DNA from: Roseomonas gilardii subsp. gilardii
GTDB lineage: Bacteria; Pseudomonadota; Alphaproteobacteria; Acetobacterales; Acetobacteraceae
Assembly: GCF_023078375.1 (NCBI RefSeq)
Contig: NZ_CP095554.1
Location: forward strand, 1,488,001-1,552,000
Length of the DNA stretch: 64,000 bases
Direction: 5' to 3'
Part shown: piece by piece, positions 1-9,032 of the stretch
Numbering within the stretch: the stretch's first letter is position 1
How the letters are laid out: each line of letters opens with the position of its first letter
Program-made: the position numbers and the translations under genes
Notes under the pieces: model-generated
What the model was told of the DNA's origin: nothing
What the model saw: the letters and a program-made list of their open reading frames with translations, nothing else
The model's database searches: none

Positions 1-577
1 CTGGGCCGGGCCGCCGCTGACCGACCGGGCCTGGTATCCGTTCTTCGAGAAGATGGTGGAACTGGACGTGCCGGCGATGATCCACGTCTCCGGCTCCTGC
101 AACTGCAACTTCCATGCGACCGGCGCCCATTACATCAACGCCGACACGACCGCCTTCATGCAGTTCCTGGAAGGCGACCTGTTCCGGGACTTCCCGACGC
201 TGCGCTTCGTCATTCCGCATGGCGGCGGCGCGGTGCCGTATCACTGGGGCCGCTATCGCGGGCTGGCGGACATGCTGAAGCGGCCGCCGCTGCGCGAGCA
301 TGTCATGAAGAACGTGTTCTTCGACACCTGTGTCTATCACCAGCCGGGCATCGACCTGCTGTTCCGCGTGATCGACGTGGAGAACATCCTGTTCGGCTCG
401 GAAATGGTCGGGGCGGTGCGCGGGATCGACCCGGAGACGGGGCATTATTTCGACGACACGAAGCGCTACATCGACGCGCTGCCGATCCCGGAGGCGGACA
501 AGCGCAAGGTCTTCGAGCTGAACGCGCGCCGCGTCTATCCGCGCCTCGATGCCATCCTGAAGGGGCAGGGCCGGTAA
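1..577 (+). CDS. LigJ-like amidohydrolase (4-oxalomesaconate hydratase type), 3' part
   Basis: The frame is open from base 2, so the 5' end lies outside the window; about 191 residues are visible. The sequence has the amidohydrolase-2 TIM-barrel features: a buried His in FVIPHGGGAVP and the C-terminal FGSEMVGAVRGIDPETG stretch, which with YINADTTAFMQF resembles LigJ, the hydratase that acts on 4-oxalomesaconate in the protocatechuate 4,5-cleavage pathway. Related decarboxylases share the fold, so the exact substrate is inferred. No other lig gene is visible, since the upstream context is cut off. The next gene is convergent and separated by a repeat element. Confidence 0.7.
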   Translation, partial: WAGPPLTDRAWYPFFEKMVELDVPAMIHVSGSCNCNFHATGAHYINADTTAFMQFLEGDLFRDFPTLRFVIPHGGGAVPYHWGRYRGLADMLKRPPLREHVMKNVFFDTCVYHQPGIDLLFRVIDVENILFGSEMVGAVRGIDPETGHYFDDTKRYIDALPIPEADKRKVFELNARRVYPRLDAILKGQGR

Positions 578-672
578 CGGTTTCCGCCGGACGCGCCTGT
601 GTCCGGCGCCATGGGAGAGGCGCCGCCTCTCCCACACCCTCTTCGCCCATGACCAGGAATGGGGGACCGAAG

Positions 673-930
673 CCGGTCCCCGGACCCCGGGCTTTCGTTG
701 GCACTAATGGCGGCCGTTGGCCCGCGCCCGATCTGTGGAGCAGATGGATCGGCGGGGCTCCCGGAAAGTAGAAAAACGCCTTGTCCGCGCTGATGGCACC
801 GGCAGCCCGCCGGAGAGCCATGCTCTCCGGCGCGATCCGGTGTCAGCGAGCGCCCACGAACCGGGTCCAGGGCGCGCAGCGTCCTGGCGGAAAAGGGGGC
901 ACGGGGGAAAGGCGGAGCCTTGTCCCCCGG
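673..930 (+). repeat. Dispersed structured intergenic repeat, copy A
   Basis: This fills most of the 384-base gap between the amidohydrolase and the MaoC gene. It is clearly similar over its length to 16732-16986 and to the reverse complement of 9033-9262. It contains a perfect hairpin at 808-832 (11-bp arms, loop CAT), a second weaker hairpin near 878-900, and a terminal hairpin at 903-928 (G5-A3-GGC against GCCTT-GT-C5). Small open frames across it differ between copies and are not conserved, so it is non-coding. The terminal hairpin could end transcription, although no T tract follows. Confidence 0.8.
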
Positions 931-961
931 GACAGAGCGACGCCGGACCTGAAGCCTCCGG

Positions 962-1420
962 TCAGCCAGCCACGCGGCGGGGGACCATGGCCGAGGTGAC
1001 GACGGACTGCACCACCTCCTCCGCCTGGTTCTTCGTGGTGATGCGGGCCTTCATGATGCCGCGGTCGGGGCGGGAGCGTGAGGGGCGCATCGACAGCACC
1101 TCCACCTCCACATGCAGCTCATCGCCGGGCTTGACCGGGCGCACCCAGACCAGGTTCTCCACCCCCAGCCCCTGGCCGCCGCCGGCGATGGGCGGCAGGG
1201 CATCCTGGATGAACAGCCGCATCGAGACGGCGGCGGTGTGCCAGCCGCTGGCCACAAGCTGGCCGAACTGGCTGCGCGCCGCTTCCTCCTCGCTCAGATG
1301 CTGGGGCTGCGGGTCGAATTCGCGGGCGAAGGCGATGATGGCGTCCCGTTCCATCCGGTAGGGGCCGGAGCGGAAGACCTGCCCGGCCTCGAAATCCTCG
1401 AAATACCGGGGCTCCCTCAT
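962..1420 (-). CDS. MaoC family (R)-specific enoyl-CoA hydratase-like protein
   Basis: This 152-residue protein has the size and sequence of single hot-dog MaoC dehydratases, which hydrate or dehydrate (R)-hydroxyacyl-CoA or similar CoA esters. The N-terminus MREPRYFEDFEAGQ is typical of the family, followed by the catalytic Asp/His region EFDPQPQHLSEEEA near residues 35-48. A VRPVKPGDEL stretch near residue 97 is also family-typical. The gene is convergent with the upstream amidohydrolase and diverges from the GntR regulator at 1598, so that regulator may also control it. The CoA substrate cannot be told from sequence. Confidence 0.85.
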   Translation of the reverse strand: MREPRYFEDFEAGQVFRSGPYRMERDAIIAFAREFDPQPQHLSEEEAARSQFGQLVASGWHTAAVSMRLFIQDALPPIAGGGQGLGVENLVWVRPVKPGDELHVEVEVLSMRPSRSRPDRGIMKARITTKNQAEEVVQSVVTSAMVPRRVAG

Positions 1421-1597
1421 GCCGGGTGCCTCCCCGCGGAGGCCGGCCGGGCGGGGGAGGGCTGGGGATGGGATGGGGGCATGGCGGGAACCTTGTCACC
1501 TGTCGCGGGAAAGCCGCCCGGCGGGGCGGCAGGGTGGGATGGGCCGATGGATGGACCGATCCTGGCCGGCGGGAAAGGCTTGTCAGGGGGCGCGGAA

Positions 1598-2410
1598 ATG
1601 TATTCACTTCTGGATGCAGACAGGAACGCCTGTAGGACCACCGGGCCCGTGACGCTTTCCACCGCCGTTCAGCGATCCGCCGACCGCCTTCATGGGCGGC
1701 TGAAGGCCATGGTGGCCACCTACCACCTGCGCCCGGGGGAGCGGATCAATGAGGTCGAGTTGGCGCGCCGCTTCGGCGTCAGCCGCACCCCGTTGCGGGA
1801 GGCGCTGAACCGCCTGGCCTCGGAGGGCTTCCTGCTGGCCACGGCCAATCGCGGCTATCACGTGCGGCCGCTCGACGCGGAACAGGTGCTGCGGCTGTAT
1901 GAATACCGCGTGGTGCTGGAGGTCGGGGCGCTGCGCCTGTCGGCGGAGCGCGCATCCGCGGAGGCGCTGGAGGCGCTGCGGGATTTCGCCCGGCGCAGCC
2001 GTGACGAGCCGGAGGGCGATGCGCAGGCGCTGCGCCTGCTCTCGCTGGACGAGGAATTCCATGAACGGCTGGCCGGCCTGTCCGGCAACGAGGAGCTGGT
2101 GCGGGCGCTGCGCGGGCTGAACGAGCGCATCCGCTTCGTGCGCTGGATCGACATGCAGAACCGGCGCGGCGGGACGCAGGACGAGCATCTGGAGATCCTG
2201 CGGCGGCTCGCCGCGGGTGAGGGCGAGGCGGCGGAGGCATTGCTGCGGCGGCATATCGGCCGGCGGCTCGACCAGATCACCGAGGTCATCAAGGCGGGCT
2301 ATGCCGAGATCTATACGGGCAATGCCCTGGCGGCGCATGTGGTGGGGGCGGACGGGATGGCGTCGGAGGGGCCGGTGTCCTCGCTGGCGCCCCTGGCGGA
2401 AGGGCGATGA
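1598..2410 (+). CDS. GntR family (FadR/FCD type) transcriptional regulator
   Basis: A DNA-binding regulator with a GntR winged helix (about residues 20-85, with the hallmark RRFGVSRTPLREALNRLASEG) followed by an all-helical FCD ligand domain. I chose ATG 1598 because an AGGGGG run sits seven bases upstream; GTG 1649 in the same frame would remove only 17 residues. It precedes the ThDP enzyme, FAD oxidoreductase and hydroxyacid dehydrogenase on the same strand and probably controls them in response to an acidic metabolite. The ligand is unknown. The C-terminal 30 residues are low-complexity and probably unstructured. Confidence 0.88.
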   Translation: MYSLLDADRNACRTTGPVTLSTAVQRSADRLHGRLKAMVATYHLRPGERINEVELARRFGVSRTPLREALNRLASEGFLLATANRGYHVRPLDAEQVLRLYEYRVVLEVGALRLSAERASAEALEALRDFARRSRDEPEGDAQALRLLSLDEEFHERLAGLSGNEELVRALRGLNERIRFVRWIDMQNRRGGTQDEHLEILRRLAAGEGEAAEALLRRHIGRRLDQITEVIKAGYAEIYTGNALAAHVVGADGMASEGPVSSLAPLAEGR

Positions 2411-2588
2411 GGCGCGCGGCCTGCATGGATGCCGGTCCGGGTCCGGGCCGGGCGGGGCTCTTCGCCGCCGGGCCGCTGTCACCCGTGCCCCTTTCGGCCT
2501 ATCCCGCCTTCCGCATGCCGGGGGCCGGCAACAACCTGATCGAGGCGGCACGGGAACACCGCCGCCATATCCCATGGGAGAAGAAGGC

Positions 2589-4241
2589 ATGAGTGCGCGT
2601 ACCGGAGGGCAGATCCTCGTCGACCAGCTCGTGGCGCAAGGCGTGAAGCATGTCACCTGCGTACCGGGGGAGAGCTATCTGGCCGTTCTGGATGCGCTGC
2701 ACGATGCCAGCATCGACGTGATCACCTGCCGGCAGGAAGGCGGCGCGGCGATCATGGCCGAGGCCCATGGAAAGATGACGGGGCGCCCGGGCATCTGCTT
2801 CGTCACGCGCGGGCCGGGCGCCACCAACGCTTCCTGCGGCGTGCACATCGCCATGCAGGATTCGACGCCGATGATCCTCTTCGTCGGCCAGATCGCGCGC
2901 GAGATGCGCGAGCGCGAGGCGTTCCAGGAGCTCGACTACCGCGCCGTCTTCGGCACCATGTGCAAATGGGCGACCGAGATCGATACGCCCGACCGGGTGC
3001 CGGAGATCGTGTCCCGCGCCTTCCGCGTGGCGATGCAGGGCCGCCCCGGCCCGGTGGTCATCGCCCTGCCGGAGGACATGCTGATCGAGATGGCCGAGGT
3101 GCCCGACGCGCCGCGCGTGGAGCCCGCCCAGGCCGCGCCGCTGCCCGCCGACATGGCGCGGCTGGGCGAGATGCTGGCCGCGGCGAAGCGGCCGGTCGCC
3201 ATCCTCGGCGGCTCCGGCTGGGACGAGAAGGCGGTGGCGGACTATGCCGCCTTCGCCGAGCGCTGGAACCTCGCCACCTGCACCTCCTTCCGCCGCGCCG
3301 ACCGGATGCGCTGGGACCATCCGCTCTATGCCGGTGATCTCGGCATCGGGCCCTCGCCGAAGCTGGCGGCGCGGGTGAAGGAGGCCGACCTGATCCTGCT
3401 GCTGGGCGGGCGGATGTCGGAGATGCCCTCCTCCTCCTACACGATCCTCGACATTCCGGTGCCGAGGCAGGCGCTGGTGCATGTGCATCCGGGCGCGGAG
3501 GAGCTCGGGCGCGTCTATGTGCCCGCGCTCGCCATCCAGTCCGGCCCGCGCGCCTTCTGCGCCGCGCTGGCCGATCTGGCGCCGCCTCCCTCCCTCCCAT
3601 GGGCGGAGGATGCGCGGCAGGGTCATGCCGACTACCTCGCCTGGTCGGAGACGCCGCGCAAGCTGCCGGGGGATTTCCAGTATGGCGAGGTGATGGCCTG
3701 GCTGCGCGAGCGGCTGCCGGGCGACAGCGCGCTGTGCAACGGCGCCGGGAACTTCGCGGGCTGGATGCACCGGCACTACCGCTTCTCGCAGCTCGGCACG
3801 CAGCTCGCGCCGACCTCCGGCTCCATGGGCTATGGCGTGCCGGCGGCGATCATGGCCAAGCGCGTGCGGCCGGAGGCGATCGCGCTGTGCATCGCGGGCG
3901 ACGGCGACTTCCTGATGACGGGGCAGGAGATCGCGACCGCCGTGCAGCACGGCATCGCCAGCATCACCGTGGTCATCGACAACGGCATGTACGGCACCAT
4001 CCGCATGCATCAGGAGCGCGAGTATCCCGGCCGCGTTTCCGCGACGAAGCTGCGCAACCCGGACTTCGCCGCCTATGCGCGTGCCTTCGGTGGGCATGGC
4101 GAGACGGTGCGCAGCACGGCGGAATTCGCCCCGGCCTTCGAGCGCGCCGTGGCCTCCGGCCTGCCGGCGGTGATCCACTGCTTTCTCGACCCCCGTGCCC
4201 TTTCCGTCGGGCGCGACATGCCGGAGGGGGCGCCGCTCTGA
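2589..4241 (+). CDS. Thiamine diphosphate-dependent enzyme, acetolactate synthase large-subunit-like
   Basis: This 550-residue protein has the three-domain ThDP layout: an N-terminal PYR domain with the catalytic Glu in CRQEGGAAIMAE (near residue 50), a central Rossmann-like domain, and a C-terminal PP domain with the Mg/ThDP motif GDGDFLMTGQE ending in VVIDN. It resembles the acetolactate synthase/oxalyl-CoA decarboxylase/benzoylformate decarboxylase group. No regulatory small subunit is adjacent, so a biosynthetic IlvB role is unlikely; a 2-oxoacid decarboxylase or carboligase role in the local catabolic operon is more likely. ATG 2589 is preceded by GAGAAGAAGG. The 178 bases after gntR hold nothing recognisable. 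Confidence 0.85.
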   Translation: MSARTGGQILVDQLVAQGVKHVTCVPGESYLAVLDALHDASIDVITCRQEGGAAIMAEAHGKMTGRPGICFVTRGPGATNASCGVHIAMQDSTPMILFVGQIAREMREREAFQELDYRAVFGTMCKWATEIDTPDRVPEIVSRAFRVAMQGRPGPVVIALPEDMLIEMAEVPDAPRVEPAQAAPLPADMARLGEMLAAAKRPVAILGGSGWDEKAVADYAAFAERWNLATCTSFRRADRMRWDHPLYAGDLGIGPSPKLAARVKEADLILLLGGRMSEMPSSSYTILDIPVPRQALVHVHPGAEELGRVYVPALAIQSGPRAFCAALADLAPPPSLPWAEDARQGHADYLAWSETPRKLPGDFQYGEVMAWLRERLPGDSALCNGAGNFAGWMHRHYRFSQLGTQLAPTSGSMGYGVPAAIMAKRVRPEAIALCIAGDGDFLMTGQEIATAVQHGIASITVVIDNGMYGTIRMHQEREYPGRVSATKLRNPDFAAYARAFGGHGETVRSTAEFAPAFERAVASGLPAVIHCFLDPRALSVGRDMPEGAPL

Positions 4242-4256
4242 GGTGCCCGGCCGGGA

Positions 4257-5555
4257 ATGAGCGACGGAGGAGCTGGTGAGAGTGCGAGACCGATGAGTCG
4301 ACATGTCGTGGTGATCGGGGCGGGGATCGTGGGCGCGGCCTCGGCGCTGGAGCTGCTGCGCGACGGGCACTGCGTGACGATCCTGGAGCCCGGCGAGCCG
4401 GGCGGGCCGCAGGCGGCGAGCTATGGCAATGGCTGCTGGCTCTCGGTGCAGTCGGTGATCCCGCCGGCGGGGCCGGGGGTGTGGCGCAAGGTGCCGGGCT
4501 ATCTGCGCGACCCGCTGGGGCCGCTGGCGATCCGCTGGACGTATTTCCCGAGGGTGGCGCCCTGGCTGGCGCGCTACCTGGCGGCGGGCTGGACGGAGGA
4601 GCGGGTGCTGCGCGTGGCGCGGGCCCTGCAGCCGCTGCTGCATGACGCGCCGGCGCTGCACCGCCGGCTGGCGGAGGAAGCCGGGGCCGGCGAGCTGATC
4701 CAGCAGCGCGGCGACATCTACATCTATCCGTCGCGCGCCGATTTCGAGGCCGAGGCGATGGGCTGGCGCATCCGGCGGCAGGTCGGCATCCGGTGGACCG
4801 AGCTTTCGGCCGAGGACCTGCACCAGCGCGAGCCCGAGCTGTCGCGCCGCTACGGCTTCGGCGTGCTGGTCGAGGAAGGGGGCCACTGCACCGATCCCGG
4901 CGCGCTGGTGGCGGCGCTGGTGGCGCAGGCGCAGGCCCAGGGCGCGGTGCTGCTGCGCAGTCGCGCCACGGGCTTCCGCATCGACGGCAACCGGCTGACC
5001 GCCGTGGGCACGCCGTCGGGCGAGATTGCCTGCGACGCGGCGGTGATCAGCGCGGGCGCGCATTCCCGGCGCCTCGCCGCGGCGCTGGGGGATTATGTGC
5101 CCCTGGAGACGGAGCGCGGCTACCACGCCGTGCTGCGCGACCCGGAGGTGGCGCCGCGCCATCCGCTGATGCCCTCGGACGGCAAGATGGCCATCACCCT
5201 GACGCGCGGCGGGCTGCGCTGCGCCGGGCAGGTGGAGATCGCCGGGCTGGATGCCGCCCCCGACTGGCGGCGTGCGGAGATCCTGCGCGACCATCTGCTG
5301 GAATCCTTTCCCGGCCTGCCGCGCGACCTGCCGGCGGAGCGGATGGAGGTCTGGATGGGCCACCGGCCCTCGATGCCGGACGGCATGCCCTGCCTCGGCC
5401 CCTCGCGCCGCTCGCCGGATGTGATCCATGCCTTCGGCCATGGCCATGTCGGGCTGGTGGCCGGGCCGCGCACGGGGCGGCTGGTGGCGCAGATGCTGGC
5501 CGGGCGGGCGCCGGAAATCCCCGTCGCGCCTTTCTCCCCGGCGCGCTTCCGCTGA
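4257..5555 (+). CDS. FAD-dependent oxidoreductase, DAO/DadA-like
   Basis: This protein of up to 432 residues has the DAO family N-terminus: the dinucleotide-binding motif VVVIGAGIVGAASALELLRDG, then the PGGPQAASYGNG region. The C-terminal half carries GLRCAGQVEIAGLD and the FAD-contacting FGHGHVGLVAGPRTG motif. Family members oxidise D-amino acids or N-substituted amino acids to 2-oxoacids and pass electrons to quinone or oxygen. ATG 4257 gives the longest form; ATG 4293, which begins directly before the Rossmann motif, is an equally good start. It sits 15 bases after the ThDP gene, so its 2-oxoacid product could feed that enzyme or the next dehydrogenase. Confidence 0.87.
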   Translation: MSDGGAGESARPMSRHVVVIGAGIVGAASALELLRDGHCVTILEPGEPGGPQAASYGNGCWLSVQSVIPPAGPGVWRKVPGYLRDPLGPLAIRWTYFPRVAPWLARYLAAGWTEERVLRVARALQPLLHDAPALHRRLAEEAGAGELIQQRGDIYIYPSRADFEAEAMGWRIRRQVGIRWTELSAEDLHQREPELSRRYGFGVLVEEGGHCTDPGALVAALVAQAQAQGAVLLRSRATGFRIDGNRLTAVGTPSGEIACDAAVISAGAHSRRLAAALGDYVPLETERGYHAVLRDPEVAPRHPLMPSDGKMAITLTRGGLRCAGQVEIAGLDAAPDWRRAEILRDHLLESFPGLPRDLPAERMEVWMGHRPSMPDGMPCLGPSRRSPDVIHAFGHGHVGLVAGPRTGRLVAQMLAGRAPEIPVAPFSPARFR

Positions 5556-5587
5556 GCTTTCCCCCGACCCCGACAGGAGCTTCGCGC

Positions 5588-6556
5588 ATGTTTCCGAGCA
5601 AGGACGCGCTGACCATCTGCTTCGCCCACCCCGCCTACCAGATCCAGAAGCGTTTCGAGGCGCGCGGCACCGGCATCAGGAGCTTCCAGGTGGCGACGCG
5701 GGACGAACTCCTGGCCCGCGCGCCGGAGGCGGATGTGGTGGTCGTCTCGGGCCTGTGGAGCAACGAGGTGCTGAACCGCACGGATCGCCTGCGCTATGTG
5801 CAGTCCATCAGCGCGGGGGTGGACCAGTATGCGCAGCCCGCCTTCCGCGAGCGTGGCGTGCGCCTGGCCAGCGCGGCGGGGGTGAACGCGAACGCGGTCT
5901 CGGAACATGCCATCGCGCTGGTGCTGGCGGTCAGCCGGCTTTTCCCCATGGCGCGCGACAACCAGGCGAAGCATGTCTGGCGCGGCATGATCGGGGAGAT
6001 CGCGAAGCGCGAGGACGAGCTGGGCGGCAAGACCATGCTGATCGTCGGGCTGGGCCGCATCGGCGGGCGGCTGGCGCGGCTGGCCAGGGCTTTCGGCATG
6101 CATGTCATCGGCCTGCGGCGCGATCCCTCGGCCGGCGCGGAGGGGGCGGATGAGGTGCATGCCACGGCGGCGCTGGCGTCGCTGCTGCCGCGTGCCGATT
6201 TCGTGGTGCTGACCTGCCCGCTGACACCGGAGACGGAAGGGCTGATCGATGCCGGGGCGCTGTCGCTGATGAAGCCCTCGGCGCATCTGGTGAATGTGGC
6301 GCGCGGCAAGGTCGTGGTGGAAGCCGCGATGATCGAGGCGCTGCGGGAGGGCCGGATCGCCGGTGCGGCGCTGGATTGCGTGGCGGAGGAGCCGCTGCCG
6401 GAAGCCTCGCCGCTCTGGGAGTTGCCGAATGTCTTCATCACCCCGCACACGGCGGGGGAGACCCGGCGCTACGAGGACAATGTCCTCGACATCCTGGAGG
6501 AGAACCTCGCCCGGCTGTGGCGTGGCGAGGCGGATCTGCGGAACCAGGTGGTCTGA
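5588..6556 (+). CDS. D-2-hydroxyacid dehydrogenase, NAD(P)-dependent
   Basis: A 322-residue member of the D-isomer-specific 2-hydroxyacid dehydrogenases, which interconvert 2-oxoacids and D-2-hydroxyacids. Visible are the cofactor motif GLGRIGGRLARLARAFGMHV (about residues 155-175), the NVARGKVV segment with the substrate Arg, the Glu in CVAEEPLP and the catalytic His in ITPHTAGE. The start ATG 5588 has AGGAGC about ten bases upstream. It is the last gene of the apparent gntR-ThDP-DAO-dehydrogenase unit, 32 bases after the oxidoreductase. The cofactor and substrate are not determined. Confidence 0.88.
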   Translation: MFPSKDALTICFAHPAYQIQKRFEARGTGIRSFQVATRDELLARAPEADVVVVSGLWSNEVLNRTDRLRYVQSISAGVDQYAQPAFRERGVRLASAAGVNANAVSEHAIALVLAVSRLFPMARDNQAKHVWRGMIGEIAKREDELGGKTMLIVGLGRIGGRLARLARAFGMHVIGLRRDPSAGAEGADEVHATAALASLLPRADFVVLTCPLTPETEGLIDAGALSLMKPSAHLVNVARGKVVVEAAMIEALREGRIAGAALDCVAEEPLPEASPLWELPNVFITPHTAGETRRYEDNVLDILEENLARLWRGEADLRNQVV

Positions 6557-6600
6557 TGCCGGGGGCGGCGGGGAAGGCCCCGCCGCCATCCGCCGGAGGT

Positions 6601-6810
6601 TCAGCCTTCCCGGTCTTCCTCCTCTGCGTCCTCATCCTCGTACTCGACCTCCGCCCCGTTCACGACGGCGAGGCAGTCCGCATAGGTGGACAGGATCCAG
6701 TCCCGGTCGCAGCGCGACGGGTCCGGCTCCGATTTCATGATGATCTGCAGCAGGGCCAGGGCCACGGCGGCCTCGCTGTCGCCCGCGACCTTCACCTCGG
6801 GTTCGGCCAT
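6601..6810 (-). CDS. Small acidic protein of unknown function
   Basis: I do not recognise this 69-residue protein. The frame extends further upstream, but ATG 6810 is the convincing start because AAGGAG lies about ten bases before it. The centre (SEAAVALALLQIIMKSE, then CDRDWILSTYADCLAVVNG) looks like a small helical domain with two Cys. The last 18 residues are almost all Glu and Asp. It follows the TlpA-like gene on the same strand about 80 bases downstream and is convergent with the hydroxyacid dehydrogenase. Good codon use and a good ribosome binding site support a real gene. Confidence 0.65.
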   Translation of the reverse strand: MAEPEVKVAGDSEAAVALALLQIIMKSEPDPSRCDRDWILSTYADCLAVVNGAEVEYEDEDAEEEDREG

Positions 6811-6889
6811 CGCCTCGCCTTCTCCTTGTGTGGTTGTCTCCGTGAAGACGTTCGCGCCCCCCGCCGGGATGCCGGGGCGGGGCCGTGCC

Positions 6890-7486
6890 TCACGTGGAAG
6901 TGGGGCGTTCCGGCGTCCGCGACGGGGCGAGGAGGCGGCGGATGGCCTCCAGCTTCTCCGGCGCGCTCCAGTCGGCGGAGCCTTCGAGCCGGCCCACCTC
7001 GCGCCCCTGCCGGTCCAGGACCAGGGTGGTCGGCAGGCCGCGCACGCCGAGCGCCCGCCCGGCCGCACCTTGCGGGTCCAGCCAGATATCCAGGTTCTTC
7101 ACCCGGGTGCGGGCATAGAAGCCGCGCACCTGGGAGGCGCCGCCCCGGTCGGAGGAGAGCGGCAGGACCAGGATGCCCTCCCGCTCCACCAGCTCCTGCA
7201 ACCGGTCGAGGGAGGGCATCTCCTCCACGCAGGGGGCGCACCAGGTGGCCCAGAAATTCATCACCAGCCCCTTGCCGGCGAAATCGGCCACCGTCTTCCG
7301 CGCGCCATCCGCATCGGTGAAGGACAGGTCCGGCACGGGTTTCGGGGGGCCTTCGATCAACTGCCCAAGCAGCGCGGACTGCGCCAAGGCTGGACGGGGC
7401 GGGAGGGCCATGCTCAACACTGCCCCTGCCGAGGTCCCGGCCGTCAGCGTGGCGAAAAGGGCCTGGCGGCGTCCGATCCTCAGCAC
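6890..7486 (-). CDS. TlpA-like periplasmic thiol-disulfide oxidoreductase
   Basis: This 198-residue protein has a thioredoxin fold with active site [14 protein letters not shown] and the cis-Pro motif [14 protein letters not shown], as in TlpA/ResA proteins that reduce disulfides in the periplasm, often for cytochrome maturation. The N-terminus has a Tat-like [10 protein letters not shown] followed by a hydrophobic stretch and an ALAQ cleavage site. I chose GTG 7486 because GGAGG lies seven bases upstream; the open frame extends to an ATG at 7519, which would overlap argH. It diverges from argH with a very short shared region. Confidence 0.85.
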   Translation of the reverse strand: MLRIGRRQALFATLTAGTSAGAVLSMALPPRPALAQSALLGQLIEGPPKPVPDLSFTDADGARKTVADFAGKGLVMNFWATWCAPCVEEMPSLDRLQELVEREGILVLPLSSDRGGASQVRGFYARTRVKNLDIWLDPQGAAGRALGVRGLPTTLVLDRQGREVGRLEGSADWSAPEKLEAIRRLLAPSRTPERPTST

Positions 7487-7502
7487 GGGAAATCCTCCAC
7501 TC

Positions 7503-8891
7503 GTGTCCAGCAACAGCAATTCTCAATGGGGCGGCCGCTACGCGGGCGGACCCTCGGCGGTCATGCAGGCCATCAACGCCTCGATCGGCTTCGACCGGGA
7601 GATGTGGCGTCAGGACATCCGCGGCAGCCTCGCCCATGCCGCCATGCTCGCCCATGTGGGGATCATCACCCCGGAGGACGAGACTAGCATCCGCGACGGG
7701 CTGGAGGCCATCGCCGGGGAGATCGAGCGGGGTGAGTTCCCCTTCTCCGAGGCGCTGGAGGACATCCACATGAATGTGGAGGCCCGCCTGACCGAGCGCA
7801 TCGGGGAGGCCGGCAAGCGCCTGCACACGGCCCGTTCGCGCAACGACCAGGTGGCGCTGGATGTCCGCCTCTGGACCCGTGACGCCATCGACGGGCTGGA
7901 CGCGCAGATCGCCGACACGATGCGGGCGCTGGTGGAACGGGCTGCCGAGCACGCGGCCACGGTGATGCCGGGCTTCACCCATCTGCAGCCGGCGCAGCCC
8001 ACCACGCTGGGGCACCACCTGCTGGCCTATGTCGAGATGCTGTCGCGCGACCGCTCGCGCCTCGCCGACTGCCGGGCCCGGATGAACGAGAGCCCGCTGG
8101 GCGCGGCCGCGCTCTGCGGCACCGGCTTCCCGATCGACCGGCACATGACGGCGGCGGCGCTGGGCTTCGACGGGCCGACCCGCAACAGCCTGGATTCGGT
8201 GGCCTCGCGCGACTACGCGCTGGAATTCCTCTCGGCCTGCGCCATCTGCGCCGTGCATCTGTCGCGGCTGGCGGAGGAGTTCGTGATCTGGACGAACCCG
8301 TATTTCGGCTTCGTCCGCCTGACCGATGCCTATACCACCGGCTCCTCGATCATGCCGCAGAAGCGCAACCCGGATGCCGCCGAACTGGTGCGGGCCAAGC
8401 CGGGCCGCATCACCGGGGCGCTGGTCGGGCTGCTGACGGTGATGAAGGGCCTGCCGCTGACCTATGGCAAGGACATGCAGGAGGACAAGGAGGGCATCTT
8501 CGATGCCGCCGCCTCGCTGTCCCTGTCTCTGGCCGCCACCGCCGGGATGGTGCGGGACATGCAGCCGGACGAAGCGCGGCTGAAGGCTGCCGCCGGGGCC
8601 GGCTTCTCCACCGCCACCGACCTCGCCGACTGGCTGGTGCGGGAGCTGAAGCTGCCCTTCCGGGACGCGCACCACGTCACCGGACGCCTCGTCGCCCTGG
8701 CGGAGAAGAAGGGCGTGGACCTCGCCGGCTTGTCGCTGGAGGAGTTGCGCAGCACCGAGCCGCGCATCCACCAGGGCGTCTATGACGTGCTGAGCGTCGA
8801 GGCATCGGTGAATTCCCGCACCTCCTATGGCGGCACGGCCCCGGCCAATGTCGCGGCCATGGCGGCGGAATGGAAGGCGCGGCTCGCATGA
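7503..8891 (+). CDS. argH: Argininosuccinate lyase
   Basis: ArgH catalyses the last step of arginine synthesis, splitting argininosuccinate into arginine and fumarate in the cytosol. The 462-residue protein has the family's full length: [12 protein letters not shown]-like start, [11 protein letters not shown] near residue 115, [20 protein letters not shown], and the fumarase/aspartase signature [12 protein letters not shown] with the catalytic Ser loop. GTG 7503 is the only start that gives the usual N-terminus. It diverges from the TlpA-like gene. Its stop overlaps the next gene by four bases (ATGA), which suggests translational coupling to lptM. Confidence 0.96.
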   Translation: MSSNSNSQWGGRYAGGPSAVMQAINASIGFDREMWRQDIRGSLAHAAMLAHVGIITPEDETSIRDGLEAIAGEIERGEFPFSEALEDIHMNVEARLTERIGEAGKRLHTARSRNDQVALDVRLWTRDAIDGLDAQIADTMRALVERAAEHAATVMPGFTHLQPAQPTTLGHHLLAYVEMLSRDRSRLADCRARMNESPLGAAALCGTGFPIDRHMTAAALGFDGPTRNSLDSVASRDYALEFLSACAICAVHLSRLAEEFVIWTNPYFGFVRLTDAYTTGSSIMPQKRNPDAAELVRAKPGRITGALVGLLTVMKGLPLTYGKDMQEDKEGIFDAAASLSLSLAATAGMVRDMQPDEARLKAAAGAGFSTATDLADWLVRELKLPFRDAHHVTGRLVALAEKKGVDLAGLSLEELRSTEPRIHQGVYDVLSVEASVNSRTSYGGTAPANVAAMAAEWKARLA

Positions 8892-9016
8892 TGCGGGCCG
8901 GCCTGCTCCTTCTGGCGGTCTCCCTGGCGCTTGCCGCCTGCGGCCGGAGCGGCCCGATCCGCGCGCCGGGTCCGCCGGACCAGATCACCTATCCCCGGAC
9001 CTATCCGAGCCGCTGA
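8888..9016 (+). CDS. lptM: LptM-like small lipoprotein
   Basis: This 42-residue protein is too short for most gene finders. It has a hydrophobic signal ending in the lipobox LAAC, then [23 protein letters not shown], which matches the small LptM (YifL) lipoproteins that assist LptD maturation at the outer membrane. In many alphaproteobacteria this gene lies between argH and lysA. Here ATG 8888 overlaps the argH stop, and lysA is missing: a repeat element follows instead. The identification rests on position, lipobox and the short Pro-rich tail. Confidence 0.8.
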   Translation: MMRAGLLLLAVSLALAACGRSGPIRAPGPPDQITYPRTYPSR

Positions 9017-9032
9017 TCCCCGCGGATTCGGT

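Noticed and set aside
781-999. Small frames inside repeat copy A as a possible gene
   Set aside because: The matching frames in the other copies differ and are interrupted, while the hairpins are kept; the element is non-coding.
2499-5447. Very long open frame on the minus strand (982 codons)
   Set aside because: It lies antisense to the ThDP and DAO genes, has Arg/His/Ala-rich random-like composition and no family motif. Such shadows are expected at high GC.
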